Source: Ruminococcus sp. UBA4240 (GTDB taxonomy: Bacteria > Bacillota > Clostridia > Oscillospirales > Ruminococcaceae). Taken from it: 28,454 nucleotides of DNA. The notes under the pieces were generated by a model. The model saw only the letters and a program-made list of their open reading frames with translations, did not search any database and was not told the DNA's origin. A program made the translations under genes and the position numbers. Shown one piece after another: positions 7,262 to 15,516 of this stretch (position 1 is the stretch's first letter; the number at the start of each line of letters is the position of its first letter). The DNA lies in contig DGXE01000010.1 of assembly GCA_002395525.1 (NCBI GenBank), positions 1-28,454 of the forward strand, written 5' to 3'.

Positions 7262-7659
7262 AAACAAGGTTTTGGCTGATAATTGCTGTCACCGCTCTTG
7301 TCCTCAATGTGTGCTTTCTGGTCTCAGCTATTGACAGTTCACAGCATCAGGTGGTCACGGCAGCAGTCACCGGGGTAGAGTACCACGGCAGGAGCAGAAA
7401 TGCACAGACTGTGACTGTCACATACCGCTGCGGGGATGAGGAATACACCGGCTCCTTTACGGACAGAGGGGCTTTTATGGAGCCCCGCAGTGTGGGCGAC
7501 AGCATAGAGCTGAGGGTGAGCAGCAGGGATCCTGAGAGGATACTGCGCCCCGGGGTCACTATTGCCTTGGGGATATTTGCGGTGCTGTTCGACTTTTTCA
7601 CATTTGCCGCAAAGCCCCGCCGAAAACACGATGACATGGACGGTGAAATATATGGATGA
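7258..7659 (+). CDS. DUF3592-like membrane protein
   Basis: A 133-residue protein with a hydrophobic N-terminal segment (about 5-24), a beta-rich middle (VVTAAVTGVEY, QTVTVTYRCGDEEY, VGDSIELRVSSRDPERIL) and a second membrane segment (about 99-118). It ends in a short basic tail. The layout of two membrane helices around a small extracytoplasmic beta domain with V-x-V-x-Y-x-VDG-like strands resembles DUF3592 proteins, which have no known function. Its start overlaps the previous stop (ATGA) and its end overlaps mltG by 8 bases. It is therefore clearly part of the operon, and possibly works in the envelope alongside MltG. Confidence 0.75.
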   Translation: MKTRFWLIIAVTALVLNVCFLVSAIDSSQHQVVTAAVTGVEYHGRSRNAQTVTVTYRCGDEEYTGSFTDRGAFMEPRSVGDSIELRVSSRDPERILRPGVTIALGIFAVLFDFFTFAAKPRRKHDDMDGEIYG

Positions 7660-8980
7660 TAAAGAACTCAACGACATTCTCAACGAATGGGACTCAAAGG
7701 ATAAGAAGTCAGAGGTGCAGGATGGCGGAGATACCGTTCCCGCTGCCGAAGAGCTCCCCGGAGAGGTATACATTCCGGAGGAGGAGATAGAGCAGACCTC
7801 TGATGATGAGGACGATGAGGAAGAATACGACGAGGATGATGAGGTCGGCGAGGACGAAGAAGAGTATGATGTCGAGGATGAAGATGAGGAGGAAGACCGC
7901 CGCAGCCGCAGGAAACGCAAAAAACGGAGCGGGGCAGGCCGTGTCATCTTTGCCCTTGTAATGGTGACACTGGTCATCTCCGTGGCGGCACTGAGTGCGG
8001 CGGGGGTCATAATCGTCACAAAGGAGCTTTTGGGGCTTGACCGCATAGATGAAAAGGTGGATATAGAGATACCCGAGAATTCATCCTCCTCCGAGATAGC
8101 GGATATGCTGGCACAAGAGGGCATAATCGAAAGACCCGTGCTGTTCAAGGTGTTCTCCCGCCTTAAAGGGGCGGACGGCAGCTTTATCGCAGGGGTACAC
8201 GTACTCAACCCCAACATGACCTATAATGACATCATCGAGACCTTGCAGGAGAATGTGGAGGCTGACAGGGAGTATGTCACCCTTACCTTCCCGGAGGGCA
8301 TCCGCCTTGATGAGGCGGCTGAAAAGCTGGAGGAGGCGGGAGTCTGCTCCAAGGCAGAGTTCATCCGTGCCTTCAACTCCGAAAAGATAGGCTTTGACTT
8401 TGAGGACATGGTGCAGAACAACGTCCTGAAATACTACAAGATGGAGGGGTATTTCTTCCCCGACACCTACGACTTCTACCTTGAGGAGGAGCCGAGAACG
8501 GTGGTAAAGAAGGTGTTCAAGAACTTTGACTACCGTGTTACCCCCGACTACTACGGGCGTATGAAGGATCTTGACATGGATCTTGAGGAGGTCATGACCT
8601 TAGCATCCATAGTCCAGCGTGAGGCAGGGGACAGGTACAACATGAAGATGGTGGCATCCGTGTACCTGAACCGCCTTGCAGATCCTGAGAACTATCCCCT
8701 CCTCCAGTCCGACCCTACCTCTGCCTATGTGCGTGAGGTGGTGGAGCCGGGGCTTGAGGTGTATTCAAAGGCAATATGCGATGCCTACGACACCTACAAG
8801 GGGCCGGGGCTCCCTCCCGGACCCATATGCAATCCCGGCCTTGATGCCATCGAGGCGGTGCTCTATCCCGCAGATACGGATTACTACTACTTCTGCTCCA
8901 GCGAGGATGAGGAGTTCTTCTACGCAGAGACTCTGGCGGAGCACGAGCAGAACCTTATAGAGGCGGGGATAACAGGCTGA
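7652..8980 (+). CDS. mltG: Endolytic murein transglycosylase MltG, with acidic N-terminal tail
   Basis: MltG (YceG/YrrL) cleaves nascent glycan strands in the membrane, releasing growing peptidoglycan. The 442-residue protein has a cytoplasmic tail that is extremely acidic at about 43-81 (long runs of Asp and Glu) and then sharply basic at 83-92 (RRSRRKRKKR). One transmembrane helix follows (about 97-122), then the YceG domain. The catalytic glutamate is E324 in LASIVQREAGD, and LQSDPTSAY, GPGLPPGPICNPG and the C-terminal AVLYPA-x-YYYF match the family. The ATG at 7652 gives the natural beginning MDDKELNDILNEW. An upstream in-frame start would only translate the preceding gene in another frame. 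It is followed by the U32 gene with a TGATG overlap, as in the yrrL-yrrN/O region of B. subtilis. Confidence 0.95.
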   Translation: MDDKELNDILNEWDSKDKKSEVQDGGDTVPAAEELPGEVYIPEEEIEQTSDDEDDEEEYDEDDEVGEDEEEYDVEDEDEEEDRRSRRKRKKRSGAGRVIFALVMVTLVISVAALSAAGVIIVTKELLGLDRIDEKVDIEIPENSSSSEIADMLAQEGIIERPVLFKVFSRLKGADGSFIAGVHVLNPNMTYNDIIETLQENVEADREYVTLTFPEGIRLDEAAEKLEEAGVCSKAEFIRAFNSEKIGFDFEDMVQNNVLKYYKMEGYFFPDTYDFYLEEEPRTVVKKVFKNFDYRVTPDYYGRMKDLDMDLEEVMTLASIVQREAGDRYNMKMVASVYLNRLADPENYPLLQSDPTSAYVREVVEPGLEVYSKAICDAYDTYKGPGLPPGPICNPGLDAIEAVLYPADTDYYYFCSSEDEEFFYAETLAEHEQNLIEAGITG

Positions 8981-10206
8981 TGGGTAAACGATTTGAGGTG
9001 CTCGCCCCCGCAGGGGATGAGGAAAGGCTGGATGCCGCCCTTGACTACGGGGCGGATGCGGTGTACCTTGCCAAGAGGGACTTCGGAATGAGGGCAGGGT
9101 GCGCAAACTTTGACGACCGTGGGCTTGCCGAAGCTGTAAGGAAGGCTCACGACAGGGGTGTAAAGGTGCATCTCACCTGCAACACTCTGCCCTCCAACAG
9201 CGAGATAGCACAGTTTGAGGGCTTTATCAAACAGGCCTGTGACTGCGGCATAGATGCGGCTATCGTGGCTGATATGGGGGTAATGTCCCTTGTGAGGAGA
9301 TATGCCCCCGACCTTGAGATACATATGTCCACCCAGACAGGGGTGGTAAACTACGAGACTGCCCGTGTGCTCCATGAGATGGGGGCAAAGCGGGTGGTGC
9401 TGGCAAGGGAGTTGTCCCTTGAGGAGATTGCGGAGATACGGGCAAAGACCCCTGCCTCCCTTGACATAGAATGCTTTGTCCACGGGGCAATGTGCGTGTC
9501 CTTTTCAGGGCGGTGCCTCATATCCTCCTACCTTACGGGGCGGGATGCGAACCGTGGGCGCTGTGCCCAGCCCTGCCGCTGGGGCTACCACCTTATGGAG
9601 GAGACCCGCCCGGGGCAGTATTTCCCCGTGTACGAGGACGAGAAGGGCACATTCATCCTCAATTCCAAGGATCTGTGCATGATAGAGCACCTGGACAGGC
9701 TGGCAGAGGCGGGGGTCACCTCCTTCAAGATCGAGGGGCGTGCAAAGTCCGCCTACTATGTGGCAGTGGTCACCAATGCCTACCGCATGGCGGCGGATAT
9801 CCTCGAAAAAGATCCGGAGAACTACTGCCTGCCTGAAAGCATTCGCAATGAGGTCTTCAAGGTGAGCCACAGGGAATACTGCACAGGCTTTTACTTTGGC
9901 GACATCGACCGTATGCAGCACTATGAGGACAGCTCCTACATCCGTGAGTGGGATGTGTGTGCCGTGGTGACAGGCTGCGATGACAAGCGGATATATGCCG
10001 TCCAGCGCAACAAGTTCTACCGGGGGGACACAGTGGAGATACTTGCCCCCGGACAGGTGCCCGTGACCCTTGCCGCAGAGGATCTGCGAAACGGGGACAA
10101 CGAGCCCATTGAGGACACCCGCCACGCTGCAATGGCTTTTTCCATGGCAAACACCACAGGGCGGCTGTTCCCCGCAGGGGCGATGATAAGGAAAGATGTG
10201 CGGTGA
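8980..10206 (+). CDS. trhP: U32 family protein, probable tRNA hydroxylation protein TrhP
   Basis: A 408-residue U32 'peptidase' family protein. It begins with EVLAPAGDEERLDAAL-x-YGADAVY and carries the U32 signature across residues 164-203, including the cysteines C172, C179, C195 and C199 (GAMCVSFSGRC and RGRCAQPC). These probably bind an iron-sulfur cluster. Members of this size (E. coli YegQ, B. subtilis YrrN/YrrO) make 5-hydroxyuridine at tRNA position 34 from prephenate, so I favour TrhP over a true protease. Its start overlaps the mltG stop by one base (TGATG), so translation is coupled. The B. subtilis homologue also lies next to the mltG homologue yrrL. The symbol rests on family size and context. 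Confidence 0.85.
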   Translation: MGKRFEVLAPAGDEERLDAALDYGADAVYLAKRDFGMRAGCANFDDRGLAEAVRKAHDRGVKVHLTCNTLPSNSEIAQFEGFIKQACDCGIDAAIVADMGVMSLVRRYAPDLEIHMSTQTGVVNYETARVLHEMGAKRVVLARELSLEEIAEIRAKTPASLDIECFVHGAMCVSFSGRCLISSYLTGRDANRGRCAQPCRWGYHLMEETRPGQYFPVYEDEKGTFILNSKDLCMIEHLDRLAEAGVTSFKIEGRAKSAYYVAVVTNAYRMAADILEKDPENYCLPESIRNEVFKVSHREYCTGFYFGDIDRMQHYEDSSYIREWDVCAVVTGCDDKRIYAVQRNKFYRGDTVEILAPGQVPVTLAAEDLRNGDNEPIEDTRHAAMAFSMANTTGRLFPAGAMIRKDVR

Positions 10207-10273
10207 ACAGTGATCATCTGCTTCACAGTTTTATGCACAGCCGCCCCATCACTTGCTGACAACAGAGGCTGAA

Positions 10274-12484
10274 ATGAATCAGAAATACACCCGGATCGAG
10301 GGTACAGTTGAAAATATAGTCTTCCTCAACGAGGAGAACGGCTACATCGTGCTGGATCTTGATACAGGCGATGAGCTTACCACAGTTGTGGGGGAACTGG
10401 GGCCTGTTGACGAGGGGGAGGAGCTGCGGCTCACGGGCGCCTTTGTGGATGATCCCCGCTTCGGGGAGCAGTTCAGGGCGGTAGCCTGCGAGAGAAAGCT
10501 CCCCGCCACGGAGAGCGCCATACTCAAATACCTGGTATCAGGCACGGTAAAGGGCGTGGGCAAGACCCTTGCAAAGCGGATAGTAGCCGAATTCGGGGAC
10601 AGGTCCCTGGAAGTGATCGAGCAAGACTGGCGCAGCCTTGCGGATGTGAAGGGTGTCAGCGAGAGCAAGGCGGAGGAGATACACGACGAGTTTATGCGCA
10701 TAAACGGCGTGCGCTCGCTGATGTCTTTCCTCTCCGGGTACGGCATATCCCCCGCAGATGCCATGACTGCGTGGAAGACCTGGGGGCAGTTCGCACAGGA
10801 GATGATAAAGTCCGACCCCTTTGTACTGTGTGAGGCGGGGGTGGACTTCCCCCATGCGGACAGGATAAGTGCAGACTTAGGGCTGCCCGGTGACAGCCCG
10901 GAGCGCATACGGGCGGGGGTGGAGTACATCATCCGCCGCAACACGGACAACGGCCACACCTGCGTGCCCACGGACAAGCTGTCCCAGAAGGCATCGGAGT
11001 TTTTGCAGGTGCCTGTGGAGAAAATTACCCTGTCAAGGCAGGAGGAGATAGAGGAAAAGCGGCTCTATGAATACGACCGTGAGGGCAGGAGCTTTTCCAT
11101 GCTGCCCGACTATGAGCGGGCGGAGAGCTACATCGCCTCCCGCCTTAACATGATGAACACCGCCTTTAAGGATAACGGCACGGACTACACGGAGCTTATA
11201 GACATAGAGGAGCAGACCAAGAGGATAACCTATGCCGAAAAGCAGCGTGAAGCCATTTCACTGGCGCTGTCAAAGGGCTTTCTCATACTGACGGGAGGCC
11301 CCGGCACAGGTAAGACCACAACTTTAAAGGCCATAATATCCCTGTTTGAGCAGCGGGGTGCCAAGGTGATGCTTGCCGCCCCCACGGGACGTGCGGCAAA
11401 AAGGCTTTCCGACCTTACCGACCGCCCCGCAAAGACCATACACCGTATGCTGGAGGTGGCCTACGGGAAGGACGGGACAGCACGCTTTGTCCACAATGAG
11501 CGCTCTCCCCTGAGCTGTGACGTGTGCATAGTGGATGAGATGTCCATGGTGGATACGCTGCTGTTTGAGGCACTCTTAAAGGGGCTGCGGTTCTCCTGCC
11601 GCCTTATCATGGTGGGGGATTCGGATCAGCTGCCCTCGGTCGGGGCAGGGAATGTGCTCAGGGATATGATAGACAGCGGGACCCTCTCTGTGGTGTCTCT
11701 CACGGAGATATTCCGCCAGGCGGCACAGAGCCTTATCATCACCAATGCCCACCGCATAGTGTCAGGGCAGATGCCGGAGCTTTCCCGCACCGACAATGAC
11801 TTCTTCTTCATGCCCATGAAAAGCCCGAGACAGGCGGCGCAGACCGTAGGGGAGCTGTGCGCACAGCGTCTGCCCAAGGCATATAAGTATTCCCCCATTG
11901 ACGACATACAGGTGCTGTGCCCTTCAAGGAAGGGGCTGCTCGGCACAGGGGAGCTGAACAAGCTCCTTCAGGAGGCTGTGAACCCCCCCGGAAAGGGGAA
12001 ATACGAGATAAAGAGCAAGACCTTTACCTTCCGTGACGGGGACAAGGTGATGCAGTGCCGCAACAACTACGAGATAGAATGGATGCGGGACAGCGAAAAG
12101 GGTGAGGGCATATTCAACGGGGACATAGGCACCATTATCAAGGTAAACCGTGCTGAAAGAGCCGTGTTCATCGACTTTGAGGGGAGGATAGCAAAGTATT
12201 CCTCCTCAATGCTCGACGAGATAGAGCCTGCCTATGCCGTCACCGTACACAAGAGCCAGGGCAATGAGTTCAATGCGGTGATACTGCCCCTTATGGACGG
12301 CTTTGAGAAGCTGTACTACCGCAATCTGCTGTACACCGCCGTAACACGGGCGAAAAAGCAGCTCATCATCGTAGGCTCTCTTGCCACCATAAGGATGATG
12401 GTGGAAAATGACCGCCGCACACTGCGCTACACCACGCTCAGGGAGCGGCTCATACAGGAACAGGATATACAGGACGATGGATAA
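10274..12484 (+). CDS. recD2: RecD2-type 5'-3' DNA helicase
   Basis: An ATP-dependent SF1B helicase of 736 residues, acting without RecBC in DNA repair and replication-fork maintenance. An OB-like N-terminal region (IEGTVENIVFLNEENGY) is followed by helix-hairpin-helix repeats (about 80-160, including VKGVGKTLAKRI and VKGVSESKAEEI), which mark RecD2 rather than RecD. Walker A is LTGGPGTGKTTT (339-350), Walker B is VCIVDEMSMVD (417-427), and GDSDQLPSVGAGNVL and the C-terminal TVHKSQGNEF are helicase motifs. I chose ATG 10274 because AGAGG lies 5 bases upstream; an in-frame TTG at 10253 has no such site. It overlaps comF by 8 bases, a pairing of DNA metabolism genes. Confidence 0.96.
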   Translation: MNQKYTRIEGTVENIVFLNEENGYIVLDLDTGDELTTVVGELGPVDEGEELRLTGAFVDDPRFGEQFRAVACERKLPATESAILKYLVSGTVKGVGKTLAKRIVAEFGDRSLEVIEQDWRSLADVKGVSESKAEEIHDEFMRINGVRSLMSFLSGYGISPADAMTAWKTWGQFAQEMIKSDPFVLCEAGVDFPHADRISADLGLPGDSPERIRAGVEYIIRRNTDNGHTCVPTDKLSQKASEFLQVPVEKITLSRQEEIEEKRLYEYDREGRSFSMLPDYERAESYIASRLNMMNTAFKDNGTDYTELIDIEEQTKRITYAEKQREAISLALSKGFLILTGGPGTGKTTTLKAIISLFEQRGAKVMLAAPTGRAAKRLSDLTDRPAKTIHRMLEVAYGKDGTARFVHNERSPLSCDVCIVDEMSMVDTLLFEALLKGLRFSCRLIMVGDSDQLPSVGAGNVLRDMIDSGTLSVVSLTEIFRQAAQSLIITNAHRIVSGQMPELSRTDNDFFFMPMKSPRQAAQTVGELCAQRLPKAYKYSPIDDIQVLCPSRKGLLGTGELNKLLQEAVNPPGKGKYEIKSKTFTFRDGDKVMQCRNNYEIEWMRDSEKGEGIFNGDIGTIIKVNRAERAVFIDFEGRIAKYSSSMLDEIEPAYAVTVHKSQGNEFNAVILPLMDGFEKLYYRNLLYTAVTRAKKQLIIVGSLATIRMMVENDRRTLRYTTLRERLIQEQDIQDDG

Positions 12485-13184
12485 CATCAGGCTTTCCAAC
12501 GGCGGCGGGGCGGGAAAATATGTGCTTGACCTGTTTTTCCCCAACAGATGCCCCTTCTGCGATGAGATAATACCCTATGATGTCATGTGCTGTGAGGACT
12601 GCTTTGATGAGGTGCCCTGGGCTGATGACAGCATATGTCCCCTGTGCGGGAAGCTCTCCTGCATATGTGACAGGGGGCTGAGGTACGATATGTGCATCCC
12701 CGCCGCATACTACGAGGGAAAGGCACAGAAGGCGGTGCTTGCCCTTAAATACAGGCACCATGCGGATGCTGCCGAGATATTCGGGCTCATCCTGCGGGAA
12801 AGGCTGACGGCGGCAGGGCTCCTTGACAGCATAGATATTGCAGTGCCCGTGCCCATATACAGGGCGGGGCGCCTTGAAAGGGGCTACAATCAGGCAAAGC
12901 TCCTTGCGGACAGCACGGTAAAGGGCACAGATATCCCCGTATGTGACAGCATATTGGGACGTACCACTCCCGGAAGCGAACAGCACACCCTTTCCGCCGG
13001 GGACAGGCTGAAGGAAGCCGCAGAGCAGTATTATCTCCGTGAGGAGGTATCCCTTGAGGGGAAGACAGTGCTTTTAGCGGATGATGTGCTCACAACGGGC
13101 GCCACCCTTGACAGCTGCGCCGCCCTTCTGAAGCAGGCGGGGGCAAAGCGGGTCATATGCGCTGCTGCTGTGACCGTAAGATGA
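12477..13184 (+). CDS. comF: ComF family phosphoribosyltransferase-like protein
   Basis: A 235-residue ComF-like protein. ComF is needed for DNA uptake or later processing of transforming DNA in competent bacteria. It is also widespread in non-competent ones, where its role is unsettled. An N-terminal zinc-binding region has CPFC (25-28), CCEDC (38-42), CPLC (54-57) and CIC (62-64). The PRTase domain ends in the PRPP-binding loop VLLADDVLTTGAT (198-210), and R-x-GYNQA is also typical. The start ATG lies in the last codons of recD2, so the two are probably coupled. No other competence genes appear here. Confidence 0.93.
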   Translation: MDNIRLSNGGGAGKYVLDLFFPNRCPFCDEIIPYDVMCCEDCFDEVPWADDSICPLCGKLSCICDRGLRYDMCIPAAYYEGKAQKAVLALKYRHHADAAEIFGLILRERLTAAGLLDSIDIAVPVPIYRAGRLERGYNQAKLLADSTVKGTDIPVCDSILGRTTPGSEQHTLSAGDRLKEAAEQYYLREEVSLEGKTVLLADDVLTTGATLDSCAALLKQAGAKRVICAAAVTVR

Positions 13185-13207
13185 CTTATAAAAAAGAAGT
13201 GTAGACA

Positions 13208-14059
13208 ATGATAAAGAAAATAGCTGCGATACATGACCTTTCAGGGCTTGGGAGATGCTCCCTTTCGGTGATACTGCCCTGTATGTCAGTTATGGGGCTG
13301 CAGGTGTGCCCTGTGCCCACTGCCATACTCTCGGCGCACACCGGGGGCTTCGGCGAGGTGGAGATGAGGGATCTGACGGATTATATCGATCCCGCCCTTG
13401 CACACTACAAGCGCCTTGGAACTAAATTCGACTGTGTGTACAGCGGCTTTCTGGCATCAAAGGAGCAGGTGGATCACTGCCTTGGTTTCATAAAGGCATA
13501 CCCCGATGCCCTGAAGGTGGTGGATCCTGTCATGGCGGACAACGGCAAGCCCTACCGCACCTGCGGTGAGGAGCTCAGACGCCGCATGAAGGATCTGGCA
13601 GCCGCCGCAGACATCATCACCCCCAATGTGACGGAGGCGGCAATGCTTCTGGGGGAGGATCCTTCGTATATCCCACGCAGCCGCTCCGATGTGAAGAGTA
13701 TGCTGGCAAGGCTTTCGGCGCTGGGCCCCGGGACTGTGGTGATAACAAGCGTATACACCGGGGATGAAAGCTACAATGCAGGCTTTGATGCCGCCCACAA
13801 TATGTACTGGCGGGTGCCCTTTGCCCGTGTGAATGCGGGCTACCCCGGCACAGGGGATGTGTTTGCGGCGGTGCTCACAGGCTCTTTGCTGAAAGGGGAC
13901 AGCCTGCCCATTGCCATGAACCGTGCCTCCGCATTCCTGGAGCTTGCCATAAAGACCACATACAGCTACGGCTCGGACACCCGTGAGGGGATAATGTTTG
14001 AGAGATGCCTGGGATTTCTCTGGGAGGAGAAGGACTTTCTGGGGTATGAGGCACTGTGA
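13208..14059 (+). CDS. Pyridoxine/pyridoxamine kinase (PdxY/PdxK-like)
   Basis: A ribokinase-superfamily kinase of 283 residues that phosphorylates vitamin B6 vitamers in PLP salvage. Diagnostic features are the start KIAAIHDLSGLGRCSLSV, the VDPVMADNGK segment (105-114), TPNVTEA (138-144), and the catalytic GTGD at 214-217 with D217 as base. Clostridial proteins of this type are annotated as pyridoxamine kinase; which vitamer is preferred cannot be told from sequence. The ribosome binding site is weak (AAGAAGTG). It sits 23 bases after comF and 27 bases before trmL. PLP is the cofactor of the cysteine desulfurase later in the window, but no direct link is implied. Confidence 0.9.
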   Translation: MIKKIAAIHDLSGLGRCSLSVILPCMSVMGLQVCPVPTAILSAHTGGFGEVEMRDLTDYIDPALAHYKRLGTKFDCVYSGFLASKEQVDHCLGFIKAYPDALKVVDPVMADNGKPYRTCGEELRRRMKDLAAAADIITPNVTEAAMLLGEDPSYIPRSRSDVKSMLARLSALGPGTVVITSVYTGDESYNAGFDAAHNMYWRVPFARVNAGYPGTGDVFAAVLTGSLLKGDSLPIAMNRASAFLELAIKTTYSYGSDTREGIMFERCLGFLWEEKDFLGYEAL

Positions 14060-14086
14060 GCAAAGCATTTTGACGAGGAGGACGGC

Positions 14087-14590
14087 ATGAAGCTGAATAT
14101 CGTGCTTGTATCCCCGCAGATACCCCAGAACACGGGGAACATCGCCCGCACCTGCGCTGTCACCGGGGCAAGGCTGCACCTGGTGCGCCCCCTGGGCTTC
14201 GAGATAACCGACAGCAAGCTGAAAAGGGCAGGCCTTGACTACTGGGACAAGCTGGACATAACCTATTACGACAGCCTTGATGATTTTCTGTCAAAAGTGC
14301 AGGGGCGGATGTTCCTGTTCACCACAAAGGGGAGGAACATCCACTCGGATGCACACTATCCCGACAATGTATATCTGGTGTTCGGGAGAGAGGATGCGGG
14401 GCTTCCCGAGGAGCTTCTGGTAAAGCACCCGGATGACTGTGTGCGCATACCCATGCGCCCCACACTGAGAAGCCTTAATCTGTCCAATTCTGTGGCGATC
14501 GCCGCCTATGAGGTGCTCAGGCAGTGGGGATACCCGGAGCTGGAAACTAAGGGAGAGCTTACAAGGTTTTCCTGGGATGAGTCCCTGTAA
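14087..14590 (+). CDS. trmL: tRNA (cytidine/uridine-34 2'-O)-methyltransferase
   Basis: A small SPOUT methyltransferase of 167 residues that methylates the ribose of position 34 in tRNA-Leu isoacceptors using S-adenosylmethionine. The family start NIVLVSPQIPQNTGNIARTC is present. LVFGREDAGLPEELL and the C-terminal trefoil-knot segment LRSLNLSNSVAIAAYEVLRQ bind SAM. GAGGAGG lies just before the ATG. It lies between the B6 kinase and a DegV gene. It is one of several wobble-base modification genes in this stretch, with TrhP-like U32 and mnmA. Confidence 0.95.
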   Translation: MKLNIVLVSPQIPQNTGNIARTCAVTGARLHLVRPLGFEITDSKLKRAGLDYWDKLDITYYDSLDDFLSKVQGRMFLFTTKGRNIHSDAHYPDNVYLVFGREDAGLPEELLVKHPDDCVRIPMRPTLRSLNLSNSVAIAAYEVLRQWGYPELETKGELTRFSWDESL

Positions 14591-14612
14591 TACTGAATAA
14601 GGAGAATATCAA

Positions 14613-15473
14613 ATGGAAAAGATAAAGATCATTACGGATTCTGCCTGTGATATGTCGAGGGAGGATGAGATAAAGTACGGCATAGACATTATGTGCTTCC
14701 CCATCACCATAGGCAATGAGAGCTTCTACGACAGGGACATCACCCCCCAGGAGTATTACAAGAAGATGGATGAGCATGAGGAAATGCCCGTACATTCACA
14801 GCTTAATGTGGTGCAGTTCGGGGAAAAGTACATGGAGTATGCGGCTCTGGGCTATACGGACATATTCTTCGTGTCCATCAATTCCTACGGCTCGGCTACC
14901 TATTCAAATGCGGTGAGAGCCCGTGAAATATTCTACGATGAGCACCCTGAGTACAAGGATATGAAGATAAGGCTGGTAGACTCCCTGTCCTATTCCGCAG
15001 TGTACGGCTACCCCGTCATAAGGGCGGCACAGATGGTGGAGCAGGGGGTATCTGCCGATGAGATAGAAAAGTATCTTCTGGATGTATTCTCCCGTGCAGA
15101 GGTATATCTTGCCTGCTATACCCTTAAATACTGCAAGAGATCGGGGCGTATCTCCACTATGACCGCATTTGCCGGGGAGCTGCTGGGGTTCAAGCCCATC
15201 ATATACCTGGGCGGGGACACCACAAAGACCGTTGCAAAGGTAAGAGGGGACGCAAATGTTGTGGCAAAGCTTGCGGATGTTGTCTGTGAGCGCATGACCC
15301 CGGATGCTGAATACTGTGTCTTCGGCGCAAGGCTCCCCGAAAAGCGTGATGAGCTGGCAAAGCTCCTGACAAAGCGCCTTGGCAAGCCCCCCGTGCCCTA
15401 TGAGTTCACCCTTGGTGGAGCTGTGGCATCAAATGCAGGCCCTGACAGTGTGGTAGTGGCCATATACAAATAG
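14613..15473 (+). CDS. DegV family fatty-acid-binding protein
   Basis: A 286-residue DegV protein. The family binds a long-chain fatty acid between two domains and, as FakB, presents it to the kinase FakA for phosphorylation. The start KIIITDSACDMS-like segment (residues 5-14) is the signature. PVHSQLNVVQF, SGRIS and the C-terminal GGAVASNAGPDSVVVAIY also match. AAGGAG lies upstream of the ATG. No fakA homologue is in the window, so a lipid-uptake role is inferred from family alone. It is followed directly by the first GA(A/G)GCAA heptamer array, which begins at the last base of the stop codon. Confidence 0.92.
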   Translation: MEKIKIITDSACDMSREDEIKYGIDIMCFPITIGNESFYDRDITPQEYYKKMDEHEEMPVHSQLNVVQFGEKYMEYAALGYTDIFFVSINSYGSATYSNAVRAREIFYDEHPEYKDMKIRLVDSLSYSAVYGYPVIRAAQMVEQGVSADEIEKYLLDVFSRAEVYLACYTLKYCKRSGRISTMTAFAGELLGFKPIIYLGGDTTKTVAKVRGDANVVAKLADVVCERMTPDAEYCVFGARLPEKRDELAKLLTKRLGKPPVPYEFTLGGAVASNAGPDSVVVAIYK

Positions 15474-15500
15474 AGGCAAGAAGCAAGAGGCAAGAAGCAA
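15473..15500. repeat. Four-unit heptamer array, GA(A/G)GCAA
   Basis: Four perfect 7-base steps: GAGGCAA, GAAGCAA, GAGGCAA, GAAGCAA, followed by a degenerate GAAAAAA. The array occupies nearly the whole spacer between degV and the 431-codon gene. The same four-unit array recurs at 19019-19046. It is purine-only apart from the C in each unit, and it may supply the weak ribosome binding environment for the next gene. Confidence 0.9.
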
Positions 15501-15516
15501 GAAAAAACAAAGGATT

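Noticed and set aside
8980..10206. Secreted collagenase-type protease
   Set aside because: The U32 family includes proteins once called collagenases, but the absence of a signal peptide and the Fe-S-type cysteines point to tRNA hydroxylation.
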